Shown here: positions 25,742 through 34,625 of the stretch, piece by piece | How positions within the stretch are numbered: the stretch's first letter is position 1 | Layout: each line of letters begins with the position of its first letter | NCBI GenBank assembly: GCA_047621345.1 | Contig: JBLHLW010000011.1 | Coordinates: 15,546 to 79,545, forward strand | Reading direction: 5' to 3' | Origin: Actimicrobium sp047621345 | Lineage (GTDB): Bacteria; Pseudomonadota; Gammaproteobacteria; Burkholderiales; Burkholderiaceae_D | Length of the DNA stretch: 64,000 nt | Made by a program: the position numbers and the translations under genes | Notes under the pieces: generated by a model | Told to the model about the DNA's origin: nothing | Databases searched by the model: none | The model's input: the letters and a program-made list of their open reading frames with translations, nothing else

Positions 25742-26344
25742 TCAGTGTTTCGTTCCCCACACTTCCGCTACGCGCGCATCGCGGCCGCAGCCATTGCGGT
25801 AGTACGCATAACGGATCGGATTTTTCTTGTAGTAATCCTGATGGTAAGTTTCGGCCGGATAGAAGGTTGTCAGCGGAATCGTCTCGGTCTCGATCTGCTT
25901 GATGATGCCGCCTTTCAGGATCGCAGCCTTGCTGGCGGTAATGGCGGCACGTTGCGCGTCATTCTCGACAAAAATCGCACTGCGGTACTGACTGCCGACA
26001 TCGCAAAATTGACGATTCTTGACGGTCGGATCGATGTGATGCCAGAAGTAGTCGAGCAACGTCGCATAGCTGACCTTGGCCGGATCGTAAATGACCTTGA
26101 CGACTTCGATATGGCCGCTGTTGCCGGCGCTGACCTGCTCGTAAGTCGGATTGACGAGCTTGCCGCCGGCATAGCCGGAATCGACTTCCAGCACGCCCGG
26201 CAATTTTTCGAAATCGGCTTCGATGCACCAGAAGCAGCCGCCGCCAAATACGGCGCTGGCACTTGCTGGTGCCACTGCCGGTGTTTGCGCATGGGCTGTC
26301 GCACTAAGCAGAAGCGCGGATAAAAACAGAGAAAGACGGTTCAT
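25742..26344 (-). CDS. msrA: Exported peptide methionine sulfoxide reductase A
   Basis: A 200-residue MsrA that reduces the S-epimer of methionine sulfoxide. A Sec signal peptide (residues 1-20, ending TAHAQ) places it in the periplasm. The active-site motif GCFWC lies at 36-40 with catalytic C37. The NSGHIEVVKV and YHQDYYKKNP segments are conserved. The start chosen overlaps the msrB stop by ATGA; a longer frame (to 26476) would lose the signal peptide. It is the last gene of the copper efflux region. Confidence 0.93.
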   Translation of the reverse strand: MNRLSLFLSALLLSATAHAQTPAVAPASASAVFGGGCFWCIEADFEKLPGVLEVDSGYAGGKLVNPTYEQVSAGNSGHIEVVKVIYDPAKVSYATLLDYFWHHIDPTVKNRQFCDVGSQYRSAIFVENDAQRAAITASKAAILKGGIIKQIETETIPLTTFYPAETYHQDYYKKNPIRYAYYRNGCGRDARVAEVWGTKH

Positions 26345-26850
26345 GTACGTAACTCCGGAAGTGCCTGATCGGCGGGAATGAATTGCAGCGCCACGCCATT
26401 GTTGCAATAGCGCAGGCCGGTTGGTTTGGGGCCATCCTTGAAGACATGACCCTGATGGCCGCCGCAACGCACGCAATGGTATTCGGTGCGGGGAAAGATC
26501 ATCGCGTAATCCGTTTTGGTGGCGATGCCGGCCGGAATGAAATCATAAAAACTGGGCCAGCCGGTGCGACTGTCAAACTTGGTATTGCTCTTGAATAGCG
26601 GGTTGCTGCAGGCTGCGCAAACGAACGTGCCGCTGCGTTTTTCAGCATCGAGCGCGCTGCTGCCGGGGCGCTCGGTACCTTCTTCGAACAGTACGTTGTA
26701 ACTCGCTGGCGAGAGCAACTGCTGCCATTGCGCGGGGGTCTTGCTGACGACAAAACCGGCGGTAGCAGCGAATGCCGAAGGGGCCAGTTGCAACAGCGCT
26801 GCGCCGCTGAACAGGCCTGACAGTTTTTGAATCAGTTGACGTCGGTTCAT
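26341..26850 (-). CDS. msrB: Tat-exported peptide methionine sulfoxide reductase B
   Basis: A 169-residue MsrB that reduces the R-epimer of methionine sulfoxide. The leader MNRRQLIQKLSGLFSG looks like a twin-arginine signal. Zinc cysteines C78/C81 and C126/C129 are present, and catalytic C149 sits in GLRYCNNGVAL. The resolving cysteine of some MsrBs is not obvious. It starts 71 bases after cusA and overlaps msrA, so repair of oxidised periplasmic methionines is probably linked to copper efflux. Confidence 0.93.
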   Translation of the reverse strand: MNRRQLIQKLSGLFSGAALLQLAPSAFAATAGFVVSKTPAQWQQLLSPASYNVLFEEGTERPGSSALDAEKRSGTFVCAACSNPLFKSNTKFDSRTGWPSFYDFIPAGIATKTDYAMIFPRTEYHCVRCGGHQGHVFKDGPKPTGLRYCNNGVALQFIPADQALPELRT

Positions 26851-26921
26851 GGTTTCTCCTTTGAAGAATGTGCGACAAAGTTTAACTGTAGTAGCTCTTT
26901 GTCGCTGGCACCGGTGATCAC

Positions 26922-29900
26922 TTACAACTGAGTGCGCCGCCGCCGGATGAGCAGGTACACCGCAGGCACCACGAACATTGACAGCAGCGGTGCCGTGATC
27001 ATGCCGCCGACCATCGGTGCCGCAATGCGCTGCATGACTTCGGAGCCGGTGCCTGCACCCAGCAAAATCGGCAGCAGACCAGCAATGATGACGGCCACCG
27101 TCATTGCCTTGGGGCGCACCCGCTGTACCGCACCGGCCCGGATCGCTGTCAGCAGATCGTCTTCGCTAGTAGCACCGCGCGCCAGACTGGCGTCCCAGGC
27201 TTGGCGCAGGTACAGCAGCATGATCACGCCAAATTCGGCCGACACACCCGCCAGCGCAATGAAGCCGACCGCACTGGCCACCGAGATGTGCTGGTCGAGC
27301 AGCCACAGCAACCAGATGCCGCCAGCCAGTGCAAAGGGCAGCGTCGCCATGATCAGTGCGGCTTCATCGAAACGGCGAAAGGTCAGGTAGAGCAGCAGCG
27401 CGATCACGGCTAACGTGGCTGGCACGACGATGCGCAGGCGTTCGGTGGCGCGTTCGAGGTATTCGAACTGGCCTGACCACGAAATGGCATAGCCCGGTGG
27501 CAGCGTCACCTGTTTCGCTACGGCTTGCTGCATCTCGCGCACTGCCGAGCGCAGATCGCGTTCACGAATATCTACATAGACCCAGCCGGAGAGTCGCGCG
27601 TTTTCGCTTTTCAGCATCGGCGGACCATCGCTGACACGGATCGCGGCCAGATCGCCGAGACGGATTTGCGCACCACGTCCGGTCAGCACCGGCAAGTCAC
27701 GCAGCGCACCGACCGAGTTACGCAAGCCTTGCGGATAGCGCACGTTGATCGGGAAGCGTTGCAGGCCTTCGACCGTTTCGCCGATATTGTCGCCACCGAT
27801 GGCCGCCGCGACGATGCTCTGCACTTCAGCCAGCGGCATGCCGTAGCGTGCGGCTGCGGCCCGGTCGATATCGATGTCGATGTAGCGCCCGCCATTGAGT
27901 CGCTCGGCCAGCGCAGAACTGATCCCCGGCAGTGGTTTGACGATCTGCTCGATCTGTTGCGTGAGGCGGTCAATGACTTGCAAGTCCGGGCCCCCCACCT
28001 TGATGCCGACAGGACTCTTGATGCCGGTGGCCAGCATGTCGATACGGTTGCGAATTGGCGGCACCCACAGGTTGGACAGTCCGGGGACGCGCACGATACG
28101 GTCGAGTTCTTCGACCAGCAGCGCCGGCGTCATGCCGGCGCGCCACTGATCGCGCGGCTTGAAGCGGATCGTGGTCTCGAACATCTCCATCGGTGCCGGA
28201 TCAGTCGCGGTCTCGGCCCGTCCGGCCTTGCCGAAAACGGTGGCGACTTCCGGCACGGTTTTGATCAGCCGGTCAGTCTGTTGCAGCAGTTCGGCCACCT
28301 TGCCGATGCCAATCCCGGGTAGTGCTGACGGCATGTACAGCAGATCGCCTTCATCGAGTGGCGGCATGAATTCGCTGCCCAGTTGTGATGCGGGCCACAG
28401 CGTCAGGAGCGTCGCGCAGCAGGCGACGACGACGGTGGTTTTCGGGAAACGTAGCACGCCGTCGAGCAAGGGCCGGTAGACCGCACCGAGCCAGCGGTTC
28501 ATCGGATTGGTGTGCTCGGCCGGAATCCGGCCCCGGATCAGATAGCCCATCAGCACCGGAATCAGTGTCACCGACAGCAGCGCTGCGGCCGCCATCGCAT
28601 ACGTCTTGGTAAAGGCCAGTGGCGCGAACAGCCTGCCTTCCTGCGCTTGCAACGTAAACACCGGTATGAACGACAGCACGATGATCAGCAGTGAGAAAAA
28701 CAGTGCCGGCCCGACTTCGACAGCGGCATCGCCAATGACCTTCCAGCGTTGCGCCGGCTGCAGCTTCTGGTCCGGATGATCGTGCTCCCACGCTTCGATG
28801 TGCTTGTGGGCGTTTTCGATCATCACGACGGCGGCATCGATCATCGCGCCGATCGCAATCGCAATCCCGCCTAACGACATGATGTTGGCATTGACGCCTT
28901 GCATGTGCATGACAATGAAGGCGGCCAGAATGCCAATCGGTAGCGTGATGATGGCCACCAGTGCCGAGCGCAGATGGCCGAGGAACAGCGCACAGACCAG
29001 CGCTACAACGAGGAATTCTTCCAGCAGTTTTTCATGCAGGTTGCTGACCGCGCGTTCGATCAGGTCCGAGCGATCGTAGGTGGTAACGACCTCGACACCG
29101 GCCGGTAGGCTGCGTTTCAACGTGGCGATCTTGGCTTTTACGGCGGCGATCGTACTCAGCGCATTTTTGCCGGAACGCAGGATGATCACGCCGCCGGCGA
29201 CTTCGCCTTCGCCATTGAGTTCGGCTACGCCGCGCCGCATTTCCGGTCCGATCCGCACTTGTGCGACATCGCCGAGTCGCACCGCCACGCCGGCATCGCT
29301 AGCGCTCAAGCCGATCGCCCGGAAATCCTCAAGGGAGCGAAGGTAACCGTTGGACCGCACCATGTATTCGGCTTCGCCCATCTCCAGTACGGCACCGCCG
29401 GTTTCCTGATTGGCGCGCTTGACCGCCTCGATCACCTTCTCATGCGTGATGCCGAATGCCCGCAGCTTGTCCGGGTCGAGCACGATCTGGTACTGGCGCA
29501 CCATGCCGCCCAGACTGGCGACTTCGGACACGTCGGGTACGGTCTTGAGTTCCGGTTTCAGGAACCAGTCCTGTAACGCACGCAACTGCGATAAATCGGT
29601 TTTGCCGGTGCGGTCGACTAGCGCGTATTCATAAATCCAGCCGACCCCGGTCGCATCCGGTCCGAGCGTACTGCGCGCTTGTGGCGGCATGCGCGCCTGC
29701 GCCTGACCGAGCGATTCGAGCACCCGCGAACGGGCCCAGTACGGATCGGTACCGTCCTCAAACAGCACGTAGACGAACGAATCGCCAAAGAACGAATAGC
29801 CACGCACGGTCTTCGCACCCGGCACCGACAGCATCGTCGTACTGAGCGGATAGGTGACCTGATCCTCGATCAGTTGCGGTGCTTGCCCGGGATAGCTGGT

Positions 29901-30050
29901 GCGGATGATGACCTGCACGTCGGACAAGTCCGGCAGCGCATCGAGCGGTGTCTTATTAAGCGCCCACAGGCCCCAGCACGTGACGAATACCGTGGCCAGC
30001 AAGACCAGCACGCGGTTGGTAATCGACCAGCGGATTAGCAGCGCGATCAT
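26922..30050 (-). CDS. cusA: Copper/silver RND efflux pump, inner-membrane subunit
   Basis: A 1042-residue HME-RND pump that expels metal ions with proton energy. It has the usual 12-helix plan with two large periplasmic loops. The helix-4 segment GGIAIAIGAMIDAAVVMIEN holds the proton-relay aspartate, with the CusA/SilA-type surroundings. The pore-region segment RIDMLATGIKSPVGIKV corresponds to CusA and supports a monovalent (Cu+/Ag+) substrate rather than Co/Zn/Cd. The length is normal. The ATG overlaps the cusB stop by four bases. Confidence 0.93.
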   Translation of the reverse strand: MIALLIRWSITNRVLVLLATVFVTCWGLWALNKTPLDALPDLSDVQVIIRTSYPGQAPQLIEDQVTYPLSTTMLSVPGAKTVRGYSFFGDSFVYVLFEDGTDPYWARSRVLESLGQAQARMPPQARSTLGPDATGVGWIYEYALVDRTGKTDLSQLRALQDWFLKPELKTVPDVSEVASLGGMVRQYQIVLDPDKLRAFGITHEKVIEAVKRANQETGGAVLEMGEAEYMVRSNGYLRSLEDFRAIGLSASDAGVAVRLGDVAQVRIGPEMRRGVAELNGEGEVAGGVIILRSGKNALSTIAAVKAKIATLKRSLPAGVEVVTTYDRSDLIERAVSNLHEKLLEEFLVVALVCALFLGHLRSALVAIITLPIGILAAFIVMHMQGVNANIMSLGGIAIAIGAMIDAAVVMIENAHKHIEAWEHDHPDQKLQPAQRWKVIGDAAVEVGPALFFSLLIIVLSFIPVFTLQAQEGRLFAPLAFTKTYAMAAAALLSVTLIPVLMGYLIRGRIPAEHTNPMNRWLGAVYRPLLDGVLRFPKTTVVVACCATLLTLWPASQLGSEFMPPLDEGDLLYMPSALPGIGIGKVAELLQQTDRLIKTVPEVATVFGKAGRAETATDPAPMEMFETTIRFKPRDQWRAGMTPALLVEELDRIVRVPGLSNLWVPPIRNRIDMLATGIKSPVGIKVGGPDLQVIDRLTQQIEQIVKPLPGISSALAERLNGGRYIDIDIDRAAAARYGMPLAEVQSIVAAAIGGDNIGETVEGLQRFPINVRYPQGLRNSVGALRDLPVLTGRGAQIRLGDLAAIRVSDGPPMLKSENARLSGWVYVDIRERDLRSAVREMQQAVAKQVTLPPGYAISWSGQFEYLERATERLRIVVPATLAVIALLLYLTFRRFDEAALIMATLPFALAGGIWLLWLLDQHISVASAVGFIALAGVSAEFGVIMLLYLRQAWDASLARGATSEDDLLTAIRAGAVQRVRPKAMTVAVIIAGLLPILLGAGTGSEVMQRIAAPMVGGMITAPLLSMFVVPAVYLLIRRRRTQL

Positions 30051-31273
30051 GGCGCACTCATCCGGCTGGTGATGCCTTTCAGGCTGGCGTCGGAGTCAAT
30101 CAGGAACTGGCCCGAGCTGACCACTTTCTGGCCGGCCTCCAAACCGCGCAGGACCACGGTCTGTCCGTTTTCTTCGGTACCGGTGGTGATATCAGCCGGC
30201 GTGAAAGTACCGCCGTCATTGGCCAGCATCACGACCGTGCGTGTGCCGGTACGAATCACGGCTTCGGTCGGTATCAACAACACCGGCGCACCTGCTGGCG
30301 CAGAAAATTGCACCGTCGCGAACATGCCCGGCGCCAGCAGTCCGGCCGGATTGGTCAGTTCGATACGTACCTTCAGTGTGCGGGTCACGGTGCTGACGTC
30401 AGGCAGGATGGCATCGACCCGGCCGCTGAATGTCTTGCCGGGCAGGGCTGCAATCTGTGCGGTCACGGCCATCCCCGGGGTGACCCGTGCGACCAGACTT
30501 TCTGGCAGTTCGGCCTGTAGCCAGACTGTGCTGGTGCCATTGATGCGCAGCAGTGGTGCGCCGGCCATCACGGTACTGCCGGGGCGGATGGATAGTTCGG
30601 TGATGACGCCGTTGACTGGCGCGCGCAAGGTCATGCGCGCCTGCACCTTGCCGCTGCGGGCGATCTGGGCGATCTGCGTGTCATTCATGCCGACCAGCAC
30701 CATGCGCTGACGTGCGCCGTCGAGCAGCAGTGCGTTATCGGGCAGGCGCTGCACGGTCAGAAAGTCTTCCTGCGCGGCGACCCACTCCGGCACGGTCAGC
30801 TCGACCAGTGTCTGGCCTTGTCGCACCGGGTCCAGTACCGCGCGCACTGGCACGCGCTCGACAAAGCCGTTCGCGCGCGCCTGTAATACCACCATGTCGC
30901 GTTCGTTCCAGGCGACTGTGCCGACGGCGGCGAAGGTCGCCGGCAAGGAGCCGCTCGTGACCGTGGCGGTGCGCACGCCGAGGTTTTGCTGCATGCGTGG
31001 ACTGACTGCGACGCCACCGGCGTCGCTGCCGGCATCGGCGTAGACCGGCACCAACTCCATGTCCATGAACGGCGACGGACCGGGTTTGTCGAACTTTTGT
31101 CCGGGTACCATCGGGTCGTGCCAGTACAAAACTTTCTTGTCAGCGGGCTTGTCGGCGACGGCGCTGGCAGTAGCTGGCATTGCCATCGACTGGTGTTTGC
31201 CTAGCTGATACAGACCGGTGCCGAGGGCGATGGCAGCGATGGCGAGGAGAGGAAATAACAAGCGGGTTTTCAT
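30047..31273 (-). CDS. cusB: Cus-type efflux periplasmic adaptor
   Basis: A 408-residue membrane-fusion protein joining the RND pump to the outer-membrane channel. After an N-terminal anchor helix it carries a heavy-metal-binding segment (YWHDPMVPGQ and KPGPSPFMDMELVPVY, about 50-80). This is typical of CusB/SilB-like adaptors, whose methionines collect Cu+ or Ag+. The lipoyl, hairpin and beta-barrel parts follow. No periplasmic CusF gene is seen, so the adaptor may rely on this domain. It overlaps both neighbours by four bases. Confidence 0.92.
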   Translation of the reverse strand: MKTRLLFPLLAIAAIALGTGLYQLGKHQSMAMPATASAVADKPADKKVLYWHDPMVPGQKFDKPGPSPFMDMELVPVYADAGSDAGGVAVSPRMQQNLGVRTATVTSGSLPATFAAVGTVAWNERDMVVLQARANGFVERVPVRAVLDPVRQGQTLVELTVPEWVAAQEDFLTVQRLPDNALLLDGARQRMVLVGMNDTQIAQIARSGKVQARMTLRAPVNGVITELSIRPGSTVMAGAPLLRINGTSTVWLQAELPESLVARVTPGMAVTAQIAALPGKTFSGRVDAILPDVSTVTRTLKVRIELTNPAGLLAPGMFATVQFSAPAGAPVLLIPTEAVIRTGTRTVVMLANDGGTFTPADITTGTEENGQTVVLRGLEAGQKVVSSGQFLIDSDASLKGITSRMSAP

Positions 31274-32514
31274 GGTGTGACTCCGGATTCATCGACCAGC
31301 AAGAAGTTAAGTTGGGCCCACAGGCGGGCGGCGCTGGCAGCGTGATCGAGGGTCATCAAGGCCACCTCGGTTTCATTGCGACGCGCCAGCAGCACGTCGG
31401 GTAGCGTGGCTTTGCCGCCGCGCCAGGCAGCTAGCACGGCCGCACTGCGCTGCTGCGCCAGCGGGATCAGTTCGCTGTCATAGCGCTGGTGACGGGCCCG
31501 ATCGGTGCGCCACGCATCGAGCAGGTTATGGGTTTGCGCGTCGCGCTCGCGCAGTGCTTCGTCGCGCTCGGCGCGCGCCTGGTCGACGCTCGACAGGCGA
31601 GCTGCCAGCGTGCGGTCTTGCCGGTTAGCCTGATCGAGCTGGAACGGTATCGACAGGCCAACCGAGAACATATTCGAATAGGCCGGTCCGCGCTGCGCAT
31701 AGCCGACTTCGATGCTCCAGTCGGATTTTTTTTCGGCGAGTGCCAGTTTGGCGTCGGCAGCGGCGACCTGTTCCTGCGCAGTGAGTACGGCAATCTGCGA
31801 TTCGCGCGACAGATCCGGGGCGATGGTGTCGAGCGCAAGGTGATCGATATCGGGTGGGTCGGACAGCGTGCCGGTGTCGGTGACGCCGGTCCAGCGCGCC
31901 AGCATCGTGACGGCGGCGCGCACGCGTTGGGATAACTCATCGCGCTGATCGTCAATTTGCACTAGGGCACTGCGCGCGGCCAGCACATCGGCAAGACTGC
32001 CGCGACCGCCGCGATAAGCGCCATCGGCAGCGAGAATTTCTTGTTGTGCCTGTGTGGCTTGCCGTATCACCAGCGCGACTTTTTGCTCGGCGTAATAGCG
32101 TTCCAGCCAGGCCACCGCCGTGGCGCGGCGCAGCGTGGCAGCGGCTGCCCGCTGTTGCGCGTCGGCCTTGTCGGCGGCGCGCAATTGCACGTCGCGGCGC
32201 AAGTTGCGTTTATCGCTACCCGTGAGTTCCTGCTGGATGCCGATGCGTCGCATCGTCATGAAATCGCGCCCGAGGCTGCCGCGGTCAGTGCCGTCGGCCG
32301 GGATGTTGTCGATGCCGACCTTCAGGACCGGGTCCGGCAACTGGCCGGCCACAATGGCTAACGAACGTGCTGCGTCGGCGGCGGCGTCATGGCTATCGAG
32401 CTGGCGGGAATGCGCGAGGGCTTGCTGCTGGGCTGCTGCCAGCGTTAGCGGGGCGGCATGCAGCGTGCTGGCCGCCAGCAAGGTAAAGGAAAAGAGGACG
32501 AACGAATGACGCAT
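31270..32514 (-). CDS. cusC: Cus-type outer-membrane channel (TolC family)
   Basis: A 414-residue outer-membrane efflux protein with a signal peptide (cleavage near TLHAA) and two repeated helical/strand halves of the TolC family. It has no lipobox cysteine, unlike E. coli CusC. A GLSIPFQLDQANRQDR-type segment marks the second half, as in CzcC/CusC relatives. It overlaps cusB by four bases and follows the small His-rich protein by 71 bases. Confidence 0.9.
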   Translation of the reverse strand: MRHSFVLFSFTLLAASTLHAAPLTLAAAQQQALAHSRQLDSHDAAADAARSLAIVAGQLPDPVLKVGIDNIPADGTDRGSLGRDFMTMRRIGIQQELTGSDKRNLRRDVQLRAADKADAQQRAAAATLRRATAVAWLERYYAEQKVALVIRQATQAQQEILAADGAYRGGRGSLADVLAARSALVQIDDQRDELSQRVRAAVTMLARWTGVTDTGTLSDPPDIDHLALDTIAPDLSRESQIAVLTAQEQVAAADAKLALAEKKSDWSIEVGYAQRGPAYSNMFSVGLSIPFQLDQANRQDRTLAARLSSVDQARAERDEALRERDAQTHNLLDAWRTDRARHQRYDSELIPLAQQRSAAVLAAWRGGKATLPDVLLARRNETEVALMTLDHAASAARLWAQLNFLLVDESGVTP

Positions 32515-32585
32515 GATTTCTCCGGATAACAGAACGCAACGGCACCGCGCAAGGCGGTGACACGAGTAGGGTCAGTACCGGAAAA

Positions 32586-32954
32586 TCAGAGCTGGAAGCG
32601 GCAGTGCAGGATGGTGTTGGGCGGTGCGGTAGTGCGCGCCAGAACGAAGTCCGGCAACATGCGACGTGTTGTCGGCGGTGCGGCTGGCGCCAGTTGTTGC
32701 ACCAGTGCTGCCGGAATGAATAGCGCTGCGTGCGGCGTGCCCGGTTTGTCGGGCGCCTGATGGCCATCGTGCTGATGGGCATGGCAGAGCGCCGGTTGCA
32801 CCATGTCCATGTCGGCACAATCCGGTATCACCTGCATGGCTAGACTGCTGGTTTGCCCCGGACACGCATACGCCGCCAGCGCCAGCTGTGCAAATAGCAC
32901 GCTGAGCATGGCAACGAGGACGACCAGCAAGCGTCGCAGAGGCAGATTTTTCAT
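32586..32954 (-). CDS. Small exported His/Met-containing protein before cusC
   Basis: A 122-residue protein with a signal peptide or N-terminal anchor (about 8-28, ending ALAAYA). The mature part has CADMDMVQPALCHAHQHDGH, with two cysteines, two methionines and four histidines that could bind copper. Pro-rich sequence follows, and the end is NTILHCRFQL. It is the first gene before cusCBA, so a role in metal sensing or carriage is plausible; I do not recognise a named family. A second protein of similar design lies at 62636-62956. Confidence 0.7.
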   Translation of the reverse strand: MKNLPLRRLLVVLVAMLSVLFAQLALAAYACPGQTSSLAMQVIPDCADMDMVQPALCHAHQHDGHQAPDKPGTPHAALFIPAALVQQLAPAAPPTTRRMLPDFVLARTTAPPNTILHCRFQL

Positions 32955-32963
32955 GGCGCGATT

Positions 32964-34562
32964 CTAACCGAATTTCGGCGTCACGCTGGCCTGAAAAGTC
33001 GGAGCACGCCGATGCCGGGTCGCCTGCTCGTACGCATAGGCGAGCTTGATCAGCATACCTTCGGCATACGCACCGGCGACAAAGGAAATCCCGACGGGCA
33101 GACCCATCACGAAACCAGCCGGTACCGTGATGTGCGGATAACCGGCCACTGCCGCAGGACTCGAAAAGCTTTCGCCGTAGTGATCGGCATTGATCGGATC
33201 GGTCAGCCACGCCGGGCCACCGGTCGGCGCAAACAGCGCATCGAGCTTGAATTCGGCCAGCACTTGGTCGATTCCTTCGGTACGTGCATAACGCTGATTG
33301 TTGGCTAGCGCATCGCGGTATTCCTGGCTGTCGAGTCCGCCCTTGGTCTCGGCCCGTACAAATAATTCCTGATCAAAAAAGGCCATTTCGACAGGCCGAT
33401 GGATCAGGTTGAAGGCAATCACGTCCTTGAGCGAAGTGACCGCTGCACCTTGCCCGAATTCGGCCAGATAGGCATTGAGGTCAGCTTTCAGTTCATAGAG
33501 CATCACTTCCAGTTCCGAGTCGCCGTACTTGTTGATGTTGGGTAGTTCGACCTCGACCAGAATTGCGCCCTTGGCTTTTAGCACCAGCAGCGCGGCATCG
33601 GCGATATCTTGCACGAACGGGTTACTGGAACGGGCATTGGTGACGACGCCAATACGGGCACCGCGCAAGCCATCGGTGTCGAGGTAACGGGTGTAGTCCT
33701 GTGCTTGGCCGGTGTTGTTGGCCGTGACAGCGGTGGCGGCATCGCGCGCATCGAAGCCGGTCATCGCGCCGAGCAGAACGGCGGTATCGGCGACGCTGCG
33801 CGTCATCGGGCCGGGCGTGTCCTGACTGTGCGAGATCGGAATGATGCCGTCGCGACTGATCAGTCCGACCGTCGGCTTGAGGCCGACCAGTCCGCATATC
33901 GAGGCTGGCGAGGTGATCGATCCATCGGTTTCAGTACCGACCGCAATGGCCGCCAGACTGGCCGCGATGGCGGCGGCCGAACCGGAACTCGAACCACTGG
34001 TATTGCGATCGAGCGCATACGGATTGCGGGTCAGCCCACCGCGTGCACTCCAGCCCGAGGTCGAGCGGGTCGAACGAATATTGGCCCATTCGCTCAGGTT
34101 GGTTTTACCAAGGATGACCGCGCCAGCCGCCCGCAACTGCGTAACCAGAAACGCATCGCGCGGTGCCTTGGCACCGATCAGCGCGAGCGAACCGGCGCTA
34201 GTCTGCATCGCATCCGCAGTGGCGATGTTGTCCTTGATGAGGACCGGGATACCGTGCAGCGGGCCGCGTGGACCCGTAGCCTTGCGCTCGGCATCGAGCG
34301 CGCTGGCAATTGCCAATGCATCGGGATTGCGCTCGATGACGGCATTGAGATGCGGTCCGGATTTATCGAATGCCTTGATGCGAGCTAGATAGTGGGTGGT
34401 CAGTGCGTGTGATGTCAGCGCGCCGCTGCGCATGGCGGCCTGCAACTGTGCAACATCAGCGTCGACTAGGTTGATAGGCGTGTTGGTCGCATCGGCCGGC
34501 ACGGCGATCGTGCCGATGGCACCGGCGGCAGCGCTCAGCTTGATGAAATTTCTGCGATTCAT
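32964..34562 (-). CDS. Tat-exported amidase-signature enzyme
   Basis: A 532-residue amidase-signature family enzyme with Tat leader MNRRNFIKLSAAAGAIG. Catalytic residues of the Ser-cisSer-Lys triad are visible: lysine in PVLIKDNIATADAMQTSAGS, and the serines in NTSGSSSGSAAAIAA. Exported enzymes of this type include bacterial peptide amidases, which remove C-terminal amide groups from peptides. The ATG (34562) has a GGAG site; a TTG 21 bases upstream is possible. Its stop lies nine bases before the small His-rich gene, so transcription may run on into the cus operon. Confidence 0.88.
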   Translation of the reverse strand: MNRRNFIKLSAAAGAIGTIAVPADATNTPINLVDADVAQLQAAMRSGALTSHALTTHYLARIKAFDKSGPHLNAVIERNPDALAIASALDAERKATGPRGPLHGIPVLIKDNIATADAMQTSAGSLALIGAKAPRDAFLVTQLRAAGAVILGKTNLSEWANIRSTRSTSGWSARGGLTRNPYALDRNTSGSSSGSAAAIAASLAAIAVGTETDGSITSPASICGLVGLKPTVGLISRDGIIPISHSQDTPGPMTRSVADTAVLLGAMTGFDARDAATAVTANNTGQAQDYTRYLDTDGLRGARIGVVTNARSSNPFVQDIADAALLVLKAKGAILVEVELPNINKYGDSELEVMLYELKADLNAYLAEFGQGAAVTSLKDVIAFNLIHRPVEMAFFDQELFVRAETKGGLDSQEYRDALANNQRYARTEGIDQVLAEFKLDALFAPTGGPAWLTDPINADHYGESFSSPAAVAGYPHITVPAGFVMGLPVGISFVAGAYAEGMLIKLAYAYEQATRHRRAPTFQASVTPKFG

Positions 34563-34583
34563 GGTGGCTCCGTGTTGATGCAA

Positions 34584-34614
34584 TAAAAATCCCCGCCTTG
34601 TGAATTCGGCAGGG
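34584..34614 (-). terminator. Rho-independent terminator after the TonB receptor
   Basis: On the minus strand CCCTGCC pairs with GGCGGGG (one G-T wobble) around a 10-base loop, followed by ATTTTTATT. It lies 12 bases after the receptor stop and before the amidase start. Confidence 0.7.
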
Positions 34615-34625
34615 TGATCACTAGC

